64,000 bases of DNA from Helianthus annuus (GCF_002127325.2 NC_035441.2:155897122-155961121); one strand, 5' to 3'; positions 12,103 through 24,996 are shown, numbered from the stretch's first letter. The notes: generated by a model not told the origin, from the letters alone. Program-made: numbers and translations.

Positions 12103-14532
12103 TGTAACGCCTTGCTGTTTCATACTTTCCATAATTAGAAAGCTCGCCTTGTAATGCTATTTTTGGAAATCTTGTATTATTGTAGTCGTCTTTTCGTTGT
12201 AAAATCCGAGACTTGAATCATAAATAAAATTCATATTTCTTTAAATTCACCATCTACATATTCATACATGTTCATACGTTCGAATTCATTGTACATCGAA
12301 TCCTTATTTGTAATTCATACTTATACTTATTCACGATGCATGTCCATGCTTGTCCTTATATTGTTGATACCTAAAAACCCCTAATAATATGCTTATTTAT
12401 ACAACGGTTAATCATCTAATATGTGACATATACTTGTCACTTACAAACATGTTACATACTTGTACCTTACAGTTTTTACCTAGTTAAATCATGTTTTATT
12501 TCATATTTCACCTTGTTACAAGTTAGGGGAAACATTGTTGCATATTATTACACAACTTAATTAACAAAATTACTCATTATAATGTTTTAAAAAATAAAAA
12601 AAAATAAAGAAATATGGCAGCCCCAATTCAGCAAAATTCAGCCCCATATAGTTGGGTTTTGTGGGCTAGTTTCAAGGTGTAACCCCTTCTAAACACTTCC
12701 AAAGCCCAACCCATTGAAACCCTAATCCTTCCCCCTATAAATACCACTTATAACCAGCCTCCCTACCACTTTTGCAACACTAAAAACTCTCAAAACATCC
12801 TCCAAACCGTAGCTGAAAGCAAAGGTTCGAGCAGATTGACACCCCTTCACGAAAATGAGCATAACTCACTTAATTCTTATTCGATTCACTTGATTCTTTT
12901 TCCTACTTGCTTGGATAATCATGGGGTTCGATTCCTAGACTTCTCCTTGGAGAAATCAGACCTGGAAATGCCCCGAAATAGTCCATAAACTTTCTGTTTG
13001 ATTTTTATGTTCTTCAAAACTTGTTTAAACCTATGCAACTTGTGTCTAACACATCTCATGCCTATGTCCTAATGCTTACAACTTATCCCATGGTTGGTTA
13101 AGCTTAAAAACAAGGTTGAGACATTTGAAATCAGAGGATTAAACCTCATAAACTTGGTGTTTTGTCTAGGGTTTCAACCCACAAATCATGTCAAACATAG
13201 TCTTTGATACATGAGTGATTATGGAACAACTTGGGTTGTCCAAACATACAATCCTCACATGATTTGATGATTTCTATTAGTTAGTTTACTTTACATACAT
13301 GTAAAGACCTTAGTTCATGACCCTCCTTGGTTGTTTTTACATCAAGTGTAGTGGTGAACATCAAAGGGGTACCTAAATGGAAGCCTTGTCTTCCTACCCC
13401 ATCCATGACACCCATGACTCAACTTGAGGTACCTAAATGAAGATGTAATCTTCTACCTCTTACTTGAATACTTTAACATTTGGACTTAATAATATGTGTA
13501 TAATATACGACCTACATACTATCTATGTACACTCGAATCTTTGATGTTGAAATCATATTCATTTGTCAAAGTAGTAGGTTATCATCTAAGGACCTAAACC
13601 TTGTTATGATTCTTATGGGTGTTCAACTCATAAAATCATTATAACCCATGAGGTTACCAAGTGTCATACAAGTGTTATGTGTGAAGATGAATATTTTGAT
13701 ATAATATTTCATGTCACTTTCATTCCAAATCTCGACTCTAAACATGCTTGAACTTAAACCCTTACGCATTCAACCTTCCAACCTCGACAACTTTGTCACA
13801 TTGGATAATCGGAAAACATATGCAAACTTTGTGAGTATACTCGTATTTCCCCTTTTTACCTTGACCACTTTTGGGGTGTAACATGTTTACCTATCAAGAA
13901 ACTTACACATGAACATTTTGCTTAAACACATGAACATTCCTATAACATGCTTGTATACGTGATGGCTTGATACTTTAAACTTGGGTGATTCTTATGTGTT
14001 GAACTTATCATTAACTTCGTACGAGCCTAACCGTGACATATGTAGCGCTATAGGATTAACGACCCGCCCTTTATCATCGGTTATGTCATGAGCATATTGC
14101 GTTTTCTTGGTTTGATATGTTAGACACATGCCATGTTTAAATGTTTATCTTGAATCACATGCTTGCTATGAGGAATTGTTCAAACTTATCTTTTGCTATG
14201 TACGTATCAAACTTGTATATTCGCCTTTGCTTTTGCATTGAACTTTATTTTAAACATGTTACAGGTTGAGGACGATGATGCTATGAAATGAAGTAGCGTT
14301 GATGCCTAGATACACATATAGACGTTTAGGTTTAATCGTTGTATCAATGTTGATTATGTTGTATTGTATTTCCTTTGAACTTGATGTTATTTGATTTCTT
14401 TGTAATGTTGACAAAAGAATTATGAAATGAAATCGGTTTATTAAATATTGTCACAAATAGCGTTATGATGACTCTAGCAATCTTCACACTTCGTCTCATC
14501 CCGATGTTTCCGCCATTGGTTGGGGTGTGACA
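12103..14532 (+). mobile_element. Gypsy-2 5' LTR
   Basis: It begins TGTAACGCCTTG and ends GGGGTGTGACA. The other LTR begins TGTAACACCCTG. The body is AT-rich with no open frame of note. A core promoter lies at 12736. The 3' end abuts a primer binding site two or three bases away. Confidence 0.92.
12736..12743 (+). promoter_or_regulatory. TATA box of Gypsy-2 5' LTR
   Basis: TATAAATA preceded by a C-rich stretch and conserved at 18262-18269 in the other LTR. It gives a U3 of about 650 bp, with a likely transcription start near 12765. Confidence 0.6.
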
Positions 14533-14535
14533 GAT

Positions 14536-14549
14536 TGGTATCAGAGCCA
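14536..14549 (+). other. Gypsy-2 primer binding site
   Basis: TGGTATCAGAGCCA three bases after the LTR end matches the 3' end of initiator methionine tRNA. It is the minus-strand primer site and proves plus orientation. Confidence 0.9.
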
Positions 14550-17500
14550 TAACTATAGGGAATTAGGAAAAGTAGGAATGCTTTAACCTAGTCTATAGTT
14601 CTAGAGCTTTATTCGTATGTTTTATTTGAAATTACTAGCATGCTATCTTATTTGCTTTTATTTATTCTCTTTTGATCTTGTAAGCATATGTGTCACTTGT
14701 GGGTTAACACTTAACATGCTATACTTGATTTTATTATGTGTTAATACTTGTTTCTTCATTTTATCCTTTATGTGTGTTCTTGACATACTTTTTATGCGTT
14801 AATATTCGTTTCATCGTTTCACTTTTATTGTGATGTTCTTGACATGTTATACTTGTTTGTTTAATCTTTAATATACACTTTTCCTCACGCGTTTTACTCG
14901 ATTATTCTAAATCCGACAACACACATATTACACAAACGAGACGAGTTCACCAAAATAGGCGTGAAACCCATAATTTGGTGAACAACTCTCAATCCATCCA
15001 CTTTCCCTTTCTTTTTACACGAAATTCACCATCAAGTTAGGAGTGAAATCCTCACCTTGATGGAGAAGTTCAAATTTCAAATTCTAGTGGACCCTCGTCA
15101 AAGTGTTGAAATTAAATTTTGACCCAACGAGTACCAACCACACTTAGGATACGAAACCGTCAAGTTAGGGGTGAAACCCGCACCTTGGCGACTAGTTCCA
15201 CTCCTTGATTTTTTTCATAAATCCCGCCAAGTCTCGAAATTTCGATTGATTTGGGACATGTAGTAACCGGAAGGGTAAATACCGTTAACCGACTTGTCGG
15301 CGAGAGTATTTTACCTATTAGGCCAAAGCATGCTCCTCAAATTCAAAAGACTTTTCGACCACTTTGGTTAGTCAAAGTTCCGTTTGGAACACTCCAAACT
15401 TTGGTCAAACATGTGTTTCTATTATTTATTTATACGATGCAATCTTTCAAACTCGAGTTTACTTTCGATTTCTCTTTTCACACACACAACATATTGAACC
15501 TTTTCCATACATTTATACATATGCATGATTTCATATAATTTAAATTCGTTTTCCTTGTAACGACAAGTGGAGAAATATCATCGAGATGGGAGTGACTTCC
15601 TTACCTTGACGATTAGCTCACTCCCTTTTCCTTAAAACGACCTCACCAACGAGTTAGGGGTGATTCCCTAACTTAGGTGACCGTTACCAAAACTTCTCTT
15701 TCGAAACATCTTATTATGCAAACTCGATCATACTTTATACCCAAATTGTTTAATGTTATTTAAAAATACCCACTCATACAGATTTCGAAATACATTGTTT
15801 TATCAAACGTACTTTTTATTCTACAATCTATTTTCACTCAACTCATATACGCGAAATTCATAATCATGTCTTAAAACGTTTTATTGCTCGAACTTCAAAA
15901 CCTTACGAAATGCTACCTATCAATTTAATCGGTTCAATGAAACTCTTGCCCATGAACTTCATATTCGACTTAATCACTAAAACACGCCCACCTTCTACTT
16001 TTAATCAAAATCCAACCAACCTTTCCCGAATACTTATAAGATCTTATAGAAGTTATATGATTGTTTTACCAAATACCCTTTCCAACACCAACAAATCAAT
16101 TGTTATTTTATTTTTATTTCTAAGTCCTTTTGCTAAATTTCCCTTCTAAAGATCCTAGTTTTCACAAGGACCTCCTAAATTCATAATTTCTTATTTGATG
16201 AAACGAACTTACTTTTTAATGAAAACCTTTTTCCTACACCAATTTACAAAACACGCGGGCAAGAAGTCTTCATGGGAACCGACAATCTTTGACTTACATG
16301 AAAATTTTTTTTTTTAACAAAAGTAGCATTTCAATCATTACAAAAATACATTATGCTTAACCAATTAGTACTTTATATCCTCTTACATACACAACTATAT
16401 TCTACCCTTTCAACCAAGGTCAACCTAATTTTGATTCGATAAACTCAATGTTTCATTTAAACAACTATACATGCATATCATCGTACACATTTTGGTCGAT
16501 ACCTCGCGATAACATCATTTATATCATTCGTATTTACATACTCGACCTTTTGAATGTTTTATACACTTAGATCCGTGGTGTCCCAACAAACACTATTTAC
16601 GCAATATTTATTTTTCATACCTACACCTATGTTCATACGTCTTATGCTTGTACTTATACGCATACTACTTATACGTTTTACGCTTCTACTTGTACACATA
16701 CTACTTACACGTTTTATGTTTATGCTCATACATACATGCGTATTCATACTTAAACTTATGCTCATACTTTCATCCTTACTCATGATTCATACATTCGTAC
16801 CTATACGCGAGCGCAACCCGAGGGATTCGCTTGCGTGGGTCCCACACATACTTAAACATGGACTTGCTTATATACTACATTCTTGTACGTACACATTCTA
16901 AATTTTTTTTATGTATACCCCGATTCATACACAACTAGTACAAGCTATGCGGATCATGCGACGATCAAAATAATCACGGGTGCACACGGGATTATAGTGA
17001 TAGGCGTATGAGAACCATAGAGTGTGCTACTGCGTATGGTAATACACGGAACGTAACATGACACCGAAGACGAAACGGACGTAACATGGTCAAAACATGG
17101 TGGATACGCCGCTGGTACTTCCTATATATAAGTGTTTTCACCATGTTACCAAACTTTCGTAAAACGTGCCATGAGAAATTCAGTGTTTTACAGACCTTTT
17201 GGACCTAATACAAGCTTTAAACAAATCACAAACGCATCATATCCGATTATCCATGCCGAGACTTCATCTTTAACACGCTACTTTCGTCTATCTAATACTT
17301 ATATCATTCATATACTTGCATTCATTTAGTGTCAATTGTTCACCCCATACTCCTATTATTCTCCATTATCCTTTCTTTCATATGAACCCCGTTCACATTC
17401 AAACTTATTTAAACTCCTTTGCCTATGCGCACACATACCCGTTTTACCTATGCTTAAACGCCTCAACCCATTTTAGTCAAACAAATTCCTATCCTATCGT

Positions 17501-17617
17501 TCTTCAAAATTTCGTACTTTTCTAAACGTTTCAAAACTCCCAAGTCTCGATTCTTTTAGCCAAAATGCTTTTTCTCCAAGGTCTTCCTCTTGAATAAATT
17601 TCGGGACGAAATTTCCT
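14550..17617 (+). other. Gypsy-2 non-coding interior
   Basis: About 3.07 kb lies between the primer site and the PPT. Short open frames exist (for example 16554-16901, Leu/Ile-rich from a run of CATACTTATAC-like sequence), but none resembles Gag or Pol. Two features stand out. A series of six hairpins lies between 14943 and 15680. A tract at 16600-16810 is rich in repeats of TTCATAC/CTTATAC. The stretch 15700-16540 and the stretch 16910-17590 show nothing recognisable. Confidence 0.7.
14943..15680 (+). repeat. Array of six hairpins sharing a GTTAGGGGTGAAACCC-like core
   Basis: Inverted repeats: 14943-14988 (arms GAGTTCACCAAA and TTTGGTGAAC plus ACTC), 15029-15063 (CCATCAAG/CTTGATGG), 15094-15131 (CTCGT/ACGAG with inner CAAA/TTTG), 15158-15190 (CGTCAAG/CTTGGCG, one G-U pair), 15578-15612 (TCATCGAG/CTTGACGA, one mismatch), 15643-15680 (TCACC/GGTGA with inner GTTAGGG/CCCTAAC). 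Five of them share a loop resembling AGGGGTGAAACCC. The arm sequences differ between copies while pairing is kept, which argues for selection on RNA or DNA structure. The function is unknown. Packaging or dimerisation signals are possible. Confidence 0.7.
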
Positions 17618-17631
17618 AAAGGAGGGGAGAC
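17596..17631 (+). other. Gypsy-2 PPT and adjacent palindrome
   Basis: 17596-17614 is AAATTTCGGGACGAAATTT, two 8-base arms around GGA. It is followed by the PPT AAAGGAGGGGAGAC (17618-17631), which abuts the 3' LTR. Confidence 0.88.
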
Positions 17632-20059
17632 TGTAACACCCTGCTGTTTCATACTTTCCATAATTAGAAAGCTCGCCTTGTAATGCTATTTTTGGAAATC
17701 TTGTATTATTGTAGTCGTCTTTTCGTTGTAAAATCCGAGACTTGGATCATAAATAAAATTCGTATTTCTTTAAATTCACCATCTACATATTCATACATGT
17801 TCATATTCGAATTCATTGTACATCGAATCCTTATTTGTAATTCATACTTATACTTATTCACGATGCATGTCCATGCTTGTCCTTATATTGTTGATACCCA
17901 AAAACCCCTAATAATATGCATATTTATACAACGGTTAATCATCTAATATGTGACATATACTTGTCACTTACAAACATGTTACATACTTGTACCTTACACT
18001 TTTTACCTAGTTAAATCATATTTTATTTCATATTTCACCTTGTTACAAGTTAGGGGAAACATTGTTGCATATTATTACACAACTTAATTAACAAAATTAC
18101 TCATGATAATGTTTTAAAAAATAAAAAAAATAAAGAAATATGGCAGCCCCAATTCAGCAAAATTCAGCCCCATATACTTGGGTTTTGTGGGCTAGTTTCA
18201 AGGTGTAACCCCTTCTAAACACTTCCAAAGCCCAACCCATTGAAACCCTAATCCTCCCCCCTATAAATACCACTTATAACCAGCCTCCCTACCACTTTTG
18301 CAACACTAAAAACTCTCAAAACATCCTCCAAACCGTAGCTGAAAGCAAAGGTTCGAGCAGATTGACACCCCTTCACGAAAATGAGCATAACTCACTTAAT
18401 TCTTATCCGATTCACTTGATTCTTTTTCCTACTTGCTTGGATAATCATGGGGTTCGATTCCTAGACTTCTCCTTGGAGAAATCAGACCTGGAAATGCCCC
18501 GAAATAGTCCATAAACTTTCTGTTTGATTTTTATGTTCTTCAAAACTTGTTTAAACCTATGCAACTTGTGTCTAACACATCTCATGCCTATGTCCTAATG
18601 CTTACAACTTATCCCATGGTTGGTTAAGCTTAAAAACAAGGTTGAGACATTTGAAATCAGATGATTAAACCTCATAAACTTGGTGTTTTGTCTAGGGTTT
18701 CAACCCACAAATCATGTCAAACATAGTCTTTAATACATGAGTGATTATGGAACAACTTGGGTTGTCCAAACATACAATCCTCACATGATTTAATGATTTC
18801 TATTAGTTAGTTTACTTTATATACATGTAAAGACGTTAGTTCATGACCCTCCTTGGTTGTTTTTACATCAAGTGTAGTGGTGAACATCAAAGGGGTACCT
18901 AAATGGAAGCCTTGTCTTCCTACCCCATCCATGACACCCATGACTCAACTTGAGGTACCTAAATGAAGATGTAATCTTCTACCTCTTACTTGAATACTTG
19001 AACATTTGGACTTAATAATATGTGTATAATATACGACCTACATACTATCTATGTACACTCGAATCTTTGATGTTGAAATCATATTCATTTGTCAAAGTAG
19101 TAGGTTATCATCTAAGGACCTAAACCTTGTTATGATTCTTATGGGTGTTCAACTCATAAAATCATTATAAGCCATGAGGTTACCAAGTGTCATACAAGTG
19201 TTATGTGTGAAGATGAATATTTTGATATAATATTTTCATGTCACTTTCATTCCAAATCTCGACTCTAAACATGCTTGAACTTAAACCCTTACGCATTCAA
19301 CCTTCCAACCTCGACAACTTTGTCACATTGGATAATCGGAAAACATATGCAAACTTTGTGAGTATACTCGTATTTCCCCTTTTTACCTTGACCACTTTTG
19401 GGGTGTAACATGTTTACCTATCAAGAAACTTACACATGAACATTTTGCTTAAACACATGAACATTCCTATAACATGCTTGTATAAGTGATGGCTTGATAC
19501 TTTAAACTTGGGTGATTCTTATGTGTTGAACTTATCATTAACTTCGTACGAGCCTAACCGTGACATATGTAGCGCTATAGGATTAACGACCCGCCCTTTA
19601 TCATCGGTTATGTCATGAGCATATTGCGTTTTCTTGGTTTGATATGTTAGACACATGCCATGTTTAAATGTTTATCTTGAATCACATGCTTGCTATGAGG
19701 AATTGTTCAAACTTATCTTTTGCTATGTACGTATCAAACTTGTATACTCGCCTTTGCTTTTGCATTGAACTTTATTTTAAACATGTTACAGGTTGAGGAC
19801 GATGATGCTATGAAATGAAGTAGCGTTGATGCCTAGATACACATATAGACGTTTAGGTTTAATCGTTGTATCAATGTTAATTATGTTGTATTGTATTTCC
19901 TTTGAACTTGATGTTATTTGATTTCTTTGTAATGTTGACAAAAGAATTATGAAATGAAATCGGTTTATTAAATATTGTCACAAATAGCGTTATGATGACT
20001 CTAGCAATCTTCACACTTCGTCTCATCCCGATGTTTCCGCCATTGGTTGGGGTGTGACA
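17632..20059 (+). mobile_element. Gypsy-2 3' LTR
   Basis: It matches 12103-14532 throughout, with scattered substitutions and a few 1-4 base indels. It begins TGTAACACCC after the PPT and ends GTGTGACA before the AATTC duplication. The TATA box is at 18262-18269. Confidence 0.92.
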
Positions 20060-20064
20060 AATTC

Positions 20065-21394
20065 TACCTCATATTTCACACTTAAGGTTTTAACAGGTAG
20101 ATTCAGTAATTTACAAAACTTATTATCTACGAACGACTTATCAGCACCTGAATCAAACAACACTCTTGCATAAACATCATTTATGAGGAAGGTACCTGTG
20201 ATCACATTGTCGTTTTGAATCGCCTCCTTTGCGTTCATCTGGAAGACCCTAGCATTGGTCTTCTTGGCTTCCTCAGGCTTCTTGGCGTATTTAGGGCAGT
20301 TGGTCTTAATGTGCCCTTTCTCATTGCAGTTGTAGCAGGTGGCATCTTTAATCCTCTTGCAATCTACAATCTTGTGCTCTTTAGACTTGCATAACCCACA
20401 TGCAAGTGATCCTGACTTAGACTTGGACTCAAGTCTGCATTTTCCAAAATGGTGTTTTTGGCAAGTCTTGCACTTTGGCTTTTCCTCCATCTGCTGGTTA
20501 CCCCTGTTGGACCCAGACTTCTTCTTGAAGTTAGTATTACCTTTGTGCTTCTTCTCAGCTCTTCGTGAGTTATCATCCTCACGCTTCCTCTTTCCCTCTT
20601 CAGAGTTCTTGAGCGATCTTAGCCTGACCGCATCTAAAGTGAGGGACAAAGATAGATCAGCTACTAATCTGAAAGTAGCAGGTCTGGACGCCTTAACACT
20701 GGCTTTGATTTCTGGGGCTAAACCCCTGTTGAAGCGAGCAATCCTTTTGGGTTCCGGGGTTACCAGATACGGAACCAGTCTAGACATGGTATTGAAACTG
20801 GTGAGGTAAGCTTGACAAACTAAATTCTTCATTACCAACGCTAAGAAATCTGATTCAATTCTTTCAACCTAATGCTGCGGGCAATAATTCTCTTTAATGA
20901 GAGCAACGAACTGATCTCATGACAGATTGTAGAGTGGGATCTTCCCAGCAGCTTGAATGAGAGACTTCCACCATGCTAATGCCTCTCCCTTGAATGATTG
21001 GGATACAAACTTCACTATATCCCTTTCGGCACAACCGCTGATGTCAACTACTGTGTCCATCTCATCTAACCAGGTCATACAATCAATTGCCCCTTTCTCC
21101 CCAGTGAAATCCCGGGGTGCAAGAAACAAAGTACTTATAGGTACAGGACTTGGTATGTAGTTTATCATCAAATACTATCCTCTTGGATGGAACACTATTT
21201 TGGTTTAAGGAATGTCGATCATCATCCTTCTTTGGCTCATCTTTCTTAGAGGGTGGCTTGCTGTGAGCCTCTGAATGAGTCTTAGGCTTGGAATGCGGTG
21301 TGGATAGGGTCCTACTTCGAGTCCCGGTCACATGTATTTTAGTATTCTCATGGTTTTCCAGTGGATGGCTGTTTACCTCTTCTGACCTAGCCAT
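20065..21394 (-). pseudogene. gag: Gypsy-1 gag and N-terminal protease
   Basis: Minus-strand Gag in three open pieces: 21083-21394 (Ser/Lys-rich N-terminus), 20917-21171 (retrotransposon gag domain with AWWKSL near 20965), and 20065-20838 (C-terminal Gag, nucleocapsid, protease start). Nucleocapsid motifs include the canonical CCHC knuckle CYNCNEKGHIKTNC near 20290-20335, plus two atypical Cys/His clusters at 20390-20400 and 20440-20480. The protease active site is LFDSGAD near 20135-20155. A frameshift joins the first two pieces near 21130, and stops separate the second and third near 20840-20917. The frame runs into Gypsy-2 at 20060 and continues at 12102. Not functional. Confidence 0.9.
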
Positions 21395-22417
21395 GTAGCT
21401 TTAATTGCTACATAAAATCAAATAAGGACAAGGTTTGTACAGAAGCTTATATAGTTTTATTGTTTTTGACAACTTATTAACCATGGTTTTTAATAGCCAT
21501 TTTAGTTAATTTGTTAAATATAATTGTTCAGGATCTTTATCATAATCCTAAGTTATAAGTTACTAATAGCACAAAAAGGCCTAGTCACGTGGACAAGTTT
21601 AGTTTATAAGCCCAGATTTTATGGAATCGAGGCATTAAGGTTTGAATCAAAGCTCATTACGTATTCTTGACAGGGAGTTGTAGGCTACCACTGTATTTAG
21701 TCTCAGAGGACGTTAATTATAGCCCGTAGGCACTTCATCTTTAAGGATGATTATTTTAATAAGGAAAAATGGAGTAATCCAATTTAAGGATGACTTATGC
21801 GATTTTATCGTATCACATTTTTGCCAAGAATGTTAACATATCTTCAGATGTTAACAAGAATTTGAATCTTTTGAATAGGTTTTACCATCTTGGCCATGTC
21901 TACAACAACATATAGACTAGGTCTTACCCTTAAGATTCCTTTTTAATATTTAAGCGCAGAACAATCCTAGTTTGAGGTGTTAATATGGATCTGAATCTAA
22001 TTGTGGAACTACCATCTTGGCCCTGTCTTAAGGTGACACATGGCTAGGTCTTGTCCTTTTTAGATTTTGCCATTTTGTTATAATGGTAGATCTTATATAA
22101 GGGAATGTTATTTTTCATTTATTTTATGTTTTATGTTTTATGTTATGCATATAATTAACAACAAAAATGAAAATTAAATCAATCATTCCATTACAAATTC
22201 AAACAAGTACAAATTTTGCCCTAAACGGGACTTCTACTGAAATAACATGCCCACGCAGGGGCCAAACAACAAACATACCCACGCAGGGGTCAACAGAAAG
22301 ACATGCCCACGCAGGGGCAGAATACAAAAAGATAAGCCCACGCAGGGGCTGAGTACAGAAATAAAAGTCCACGCAGCGACTTGATTACAACATAAATAAA
22401 TACGTAAACAAGGATCT
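21395..22417 (-). other. Gypsy-1 spacer between leader ORF and gag
   Basis: About 1 kb of non-coding leader. Two imperfect copies of a segment containing TACCATCTTGGCC...CTAGGTCTT lie about 130 bp apart (21885-21930 and 22008-22055). A short minisatellite lies at its high-coordinate end. No open frame of interest is visible. Confidence 0.6.
22245..22380. repeat. About 30 bp minisatellite with CCCACGCAGGGG core
   Basis: Five copies of the core CCCACGCAGGGG (last one degenerate) are spaced about 28-31 bp apart, at roughly 22250, 22280, 22308, 22338 and 22368. The sequence between cores is AC-rich and variable. It lies just downstream of the leader ORF in the transcribed sense. Confidence 0.85.
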
Positions 22418-23638
22418 TCAATAATCCCTTTTCTTGGACTTCCATTTGATCAGGTCTGATAACCCTTTGAAGAAGCCTCGGTTGTTCCTGCGCTCTGTTT
22501 AAACTTCCCACTCAAATTGGTCCAATCTATCGAGAACCTCTTGTTGGCGTTCTGGCGGAATCAGTTGCGGCTGCGGCGGCTGCTGATGCAGAGGTTGAGG
22601 AGGTGGTGGGTGCTGGTACACATAAGGTGGGTACCCAGTGGTCCAAGGACCACCATAGGGCCCTTCAGGATGAAGAGCGTTGTAGTCCCACGCTGCTTGA
22701 TATGGGTCGACCTCTGCATAGTTGTAGTTGGTGTGGGCCGGCTGCTCAAATGGGTTGTACGCCGCTGAACCGGCGTATGCAGGGATTGGGTTATCAAAAC
22801 CCAACGGTGGCGCTACAAGCGCAGAGTCTGCTTCCGAGACGGGGTTTGAAGGTCCCCCCATCTGCGGTTATTCTTGGAGTGGCGGGTAGTGAATGCCACT
22901 TGATGGTTGAGGGGTGCTGATACGCACTCCTCCTCGCACGGACATCCGTGCGTTTGATCTTCGTCGCCTCAGTGGCTCCAGAGGCGGCTGCTGTAATGGT
23001 GGTGGCGGCGGTGGAGTAACTGCCACAAAGCGCGAATCCTCAGAAGGATCCTGCTGCTGTTGGTGCTGTTGCTGGTGGGGCGACGAGTGCTCAGAGGGGG
23101 TAAAATACCACCCAAACTGGGCGAACCTCGCCTGGTAATTGTCTGGACCACGATAAGGTTATCCATGAAAAGAGGACCCATCATAGATCTCGATGGGGTG
23201 GTTTGGGGTCCCGTTTGCAGGCTCGACAGGATCGGTATCCTCGTCCATATCCATGGCATGATCGCCAGAGAAATGGTCTTCGGGTCCTAGTGGGTTAAAA
23301 CCCACAGGTTCTTCGATATAGTTTGCCGGGTTGAACCGGCTCTGAAAGACAGGAGTAGGGTCGCCAAAGGAATGGTGCGAATTGGATCGCTGTAGAGGTA
23401 TAAACGAAGGTTGCGGGTTGTTGGGCTCATTCTCAGACTGAGGCCCAAAAGAGTGAAGGTAAGATGGTGAGGAGCTTAGGGAGACGGATCGCCTCCCTGG
23501 TTCAATGTAAGTCCTCCAAGGTTCTTGGGGACTGGTGCTCATGGGGATGGAGGGTGTGCGCCGCTGGGAAGGTCCGGCCTCGTGATCATGGCCCGTCACT
23601 GGGGCCTTACCTCTACCTCTTCTGAATCGTGACGACAT
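22418..23638 (-). pseudogene. Gypsy-1 leader ORF upstream of gag, Pro/Ser/Gln-rich
   Basis: One minus-strand frame runs from the methionine at 23638 to the stop at 22418, about 406 codons, with three in-frame stops near 23150, 22867 and 22499. The N-terminus is basic (SSRFRRGRGK), followed by Ser/Pro-rich sequence, a poly-Pro stretch near 23000, an Arg-rich block near 22945, a Pro/Tyr/Asn-rich segment at 22560-22860, and a Lys/Arg-rich C-terminus (KKRD). No known domain is visible and it looks intrinsically disordered. I recall closely similar unnamed proteins predicted many times in Asteraceae genomes. This suggests a family-specific accessory protein lying between the 5' LTR and gag. Being in sense orientation it could be translated first from the genomic RNA. 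Confidence 0.65.
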
Positions 23639-24988
23639 TGCTAAACCTGTCAACATAAACAAAGATAACAGCAAGAATATATATGAAATAAAAGACAAAA
23701 ATAAAACAGAACAGAATTTGTCCTATGTTATTTGTCTAGACTTGTCACGACCCCGACCCCATCCTGGCCGGAATCGGGTGCCGTGAGCAGCCGAGTGGTA
23801 CCGGTGATTATTTTGAAAAATATTGCAGCGGAAATTTCATCAGGACCGTGAGTTAGGAAAAATATCAGAGTTTAGAAACACCGGATTTTATTTAAATAGA
23901 TGGAATAAATTCCATGTTTTACAAAGCTAGCTTTTAATATAAACTTGATTACATAAAACAACTTTTCTTAATTTTTATTTAATTGATAAATCAAGCCACT
24001 TCTGTAAGCCTTTTTGGTGCCGTATCCAACTCTTATTCCAATCTACTGTAATCACCTGAAACGCGTTTTAAAAAGGTTTTGTCAGCGGGAAATACTGAGT
24101 GAGTTCATTCAGTTTTCACAAAAACATATTTGTTATAATTTACAGTATTAAGAGCGATTACAATGTTTCTACATGTCAACCAACTACCCACAGTATTTGT
24201 CACTTGACTCGTTTCGGTGACTGTGGTCATATCACTGTTGGGTCCGTTCACCCACAAGTGACGTATATCACTATTTAGGTCTGTTCACCTAAAAGTGTAT
24301 CATGATTTAGGTACGCCTACCTAAACTGATAAAAACACTAGTAATGTTCACAATACCCCACATACCGGCTGTAATTGAAGACTACAAAGACATAATCCAT
24401 GTAATTGTAATTTTGGAAAATAATTTGGAGTATTGTAAAACAGTTGATAAAAAGAGAATGACTCACATTATAAGTATGCAGTATTGAATTAACAAGCTTC
24501 ATGATTCAGATTCTTCTGAGAATTAGCATCTACTTTGATTGTAAGTGTATGGGGTAGTGTTTAGTCTATTGATAAGCCTAATAACCTAATTTAAGCGATA
24601 ATGCACACGAAACTAAGTAATTAACTAATACAGCATTTACGATAACTCACGAGATTAAACCCTCACAACGAATGACAAAGTGCGATACTTAAACATCCAA
24701 CGGATTTGCAACGAATGACAGAGTATAGCCCGAGTTCGGGCGATACTCAAACATCCTATCGAAATCACGACGAATGACAAAGTATAAACCCAATTTGAGC
24801 AGCACATAAACATTCATCGGATAGTTTCAATCGATCGGATATTGAATCGTAGCAGCGATCGAGTTAATACCCAGTATCGTAGCAGAATTCGAGCTAGTGT
24901 GTGTTTGGTAGTAATCAGACTATAACTCAGTGTACGAATTGTGTTTTATCGTCGTTCCAACGCCAAACTGCAAGTCCCACACCCCTCT

Positions 24989-24996
24989 ATTTATAC
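24989..24996 (-). promoter_or_regulatory. TATA box of LARD-3 LTR
   Basis: TATAAATA followed by GAGGGG on the minus strand, conserved at 42513-42520. It gives a long U3 of about 1.4-1.5 kb and a start near 24960. Confidence 0.6.

Larger units (their letters stand above)
12103..20059 (+). mobile_element. Gypsy-2, complete non-autonomous LTR element
   Basis: The order is LTR (12103-14532), primer binding site, 3.1 kb interior, PPT (17618-17631), LTR (17632-20059). The LTRs are 2430 and 2428 bp and differ at roughly one position per hundred. A 5 bp TSD and a Met-type primer site fit a Ty3/gypsy relative. No Gag or Pol similarity is visible anywhere inside, so it must have moved with proteins made by another element. 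Confidence 0.92.

Noticed and set aside
16554..16901. Leu/Ile-rich 115-codon frame resembling a membrane protein
   Set aside because: It is produced by repeated CATACTTATAC-like sequence in the non-coding Gypsy-2 interior. No start context or homologue is evident.
22267..22380. Possible CRISPR-like array (regular CCCACGCAGGGG repeats)
   Set aside because: The repeats are too short and degenerate, the spacers are AC-rich and related, and the setting is a plant retrotransposon leader.
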